Positions 4,973 through 5,758 of a stretch of DNA of 5,758 bases are shown here, one piece after another (positions within the stretch are counted from its first letter, which is position 1; every line of letters begins with the position of its first letter). This stretch comes from an uncultured Collinsella sp. (GTDB lineage: Bacteria > Actinomycetota > Coriobacteriia > Coriobacteriales > Coriobacteriaceae). The stretch lies in NCBI GenBank assembly GCA_900757265.1, contig CAAENW010000264.1:1-5758 (forward strand). Direction: 5' to 3'. The translations under genes were made by a program, and so were the position numbers. The notes under the pieces are model-generated. The model was not told where the DNA came from, did not search any database, and saw only the letters and a list, made by a program, of their open reading frames with translations.

Positions 4973-5710
4973 ATGATTCCGTATGAGCGCCATGAACTGA
5001 TTCTTAATAAGCTAAAGGAGGCTGACCTGCTCAAGATAGATGAGCTCGCGGCCTTTATGCCCGATGTGTCGATGTCTACGCTGCGTCGCGACCTCAAGGA
5101 GCTCGAGAAGCGGGGGAGCATCGAGTATCTGACCGGCGGTGCGGTCAAACTGCATTCTGCGGCTCGCGAGGTGAGTGTCTTTGAAAAGGGCGCGCAGCGG
5201 AGTAGTGAGAAGGACCTGATCGCGCGTCGTGCGGCAGCGGAGGTCGAGGACGGTGAGACGGTCTATGTCGACTCCGGTACCACTGCGACGGCGCTCCTGA
5301 GTCTGCTCGTCGACAAACCAGTGACTATCTACACCACCAACGGCTACGCATGTAGGTTTACGGGCGACCTCGCTGCCAAGGTGGTGGTTATTGGCGGCGA
5401 CTTTAATCCCGTTACCTGCTCTCTGACCGGGCCAATGGTGGAGAACGCGTTGCGCGAGCTGTACTTTGACCGGGCGTTTATAGGCGTCAACGCGGTGGAC
5501 GAGGATCGTGGCATCATGACGCCTGGTTATCCCGAGGCTATCAAAAAGCGCATTGTGATGCGGAATTCCCAAGCGAGTTATGTACTCGCCGATAGCTCCA
5601 AGTTCCATGTGTTTTCAAATGTAAAGGTGTGCGACCTGGAGGGCTTTACTGTTATCTCCGACAAGCACGACGCCAAAATCGGCGAGCGTGTCAAGATGAT
5701 TATGGCCTAA
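4973..5710 (+). CDS. DeoR-family sugar-metabolism transcriptional repressor
   Basis: This 245-aa cytosolic DNA-binding protein has the standard DeoR layout and length. An N-terminal winged helix-turn-helix (about residues 1-58) contains ERHELILNKL, the recognition helix region SMSTLRRDLKELEKRG and the wing GGAV. A sugar-phosphate-binding domain follows, with YVDSGTT (98-104), TTNG (121-124), GGDF (141-144), GVNAVDEDRGIMTP (171-184) and LADSSKF (205-211). Family members usually repress sugar operons and are released by a phosphorylated intermediate. The start at 4973 is chosen because AAGGAAGGA (4958-4966) lies six bases upstream and family members begin about here. An in-frame TTG at 4943 adds ten residues but lacks a ribosome binding site and falls in the putative operator. 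The context points to control of the isomerase-PTS operon and of itself (inference). No terminator is seen after it. Confidence 0.92.
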   Translation: MIPYERHELILNKLKEADLLKIDELAAFMPDVSMSTLRRDLKELEKRGSIEYLTGGAVKLHSAAREVSVFEKGAQRSSEKDLIARRAAAEVEDGETVYVDSGTTATALLSLLVDKPVTIYTTNGYACRFTGDLAAKVVVIGGDFNPVTCSLTGPMVENALRELYFDRAFIGVNAVDEDRGIMTPGYPEAIKKRIVMRNSQASYVLADSSKFHVFSNVKVCDLEGFTVISDKHDAKIGERVKMIMA

Positions 5711-5758
5711 GACGCCGGGGCATCGCATCCTGTCCTCAAGTCGTTGCCTACGTAAGGA
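5711..5758 (+). other. Short tail with possible RBS of a downstream gene
   Basis: No hairpin terminator is visible after the DeoR gene. The window ends in TAAGGA, which could be the Shine-Dalgarno sequence of a gene starting just outside. If so, the regulator may be co-transcribed with further genes of the same pathway. Confidence 0.3.

Overview
This is a high-GC bacterial window of 5758 bp. The coding parts are GC-rich, with many codons ending in C or G. It carries five convincing genes separated by tight, structured intergenic regions. Gene content and codon style would fit a gut actinobacterium of the Coriobacteriia (Collinsella-like). That is an impression from gene types and composition, not a demonstrated identification.

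Left block (1-2223). An RpiB-type sugar-phosphate isomerase is on the minus strand (71-538), with a GC-rich hairpin beyond its stop codon. It is divergent from a cysteine-rich L-cysteine desulfidase of the CyuA/YhaM (UPF0597) family on the plus strand (811-2133). The 272-bp gap between their start codons holds a perfect 16-bp palindrome and three copies of the 9-mer CGCTYGAGC, which look like operators. The desulfidase ends in a strong intrinsic terminator.

Middle regulatory region (2224-2502). This AT-rich stretch (about 33% GC over 2221-2400, counted by hand) has no gene but is unusually ordered. It holds an 11-bp direct repeat with 21-bp spacing, four TCA triplets spaced exactly 10 bp apart, and five TGA triplets spaced exactly 10 bp apart. 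These are followed by a plausible promoter and a leader that can form competing hairpins, one of which contains the ribosome binding site.

Right block (2503-5758). A two-gene operon encodes a xylose-isomerase-like TIM-barrel sugar (phosphate) isomerase/epimerase and a PTS EIIBC permease of the glucose/beta-glucoside family, and it ends in a strong terminator. A DeoR-family repressor follows (4973-5710). An 18-bp element just upstream of the repressor matches the start of the TGA array upstream of the isomerase-PTS operon at 16 of 18 positions. The simplest reading is a self-contained sugar-uptake module: the PTS imports and phosphorylates an unknown sugar, the TIM-barrel enzyme isomerises it, and the DeoR protein senses a sugar phosphate and controls both the operon and itself. 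The substrate cannot be read from the sequence. The window ends with a possible Shine-Dalgarno sequence for a gene just outside it.
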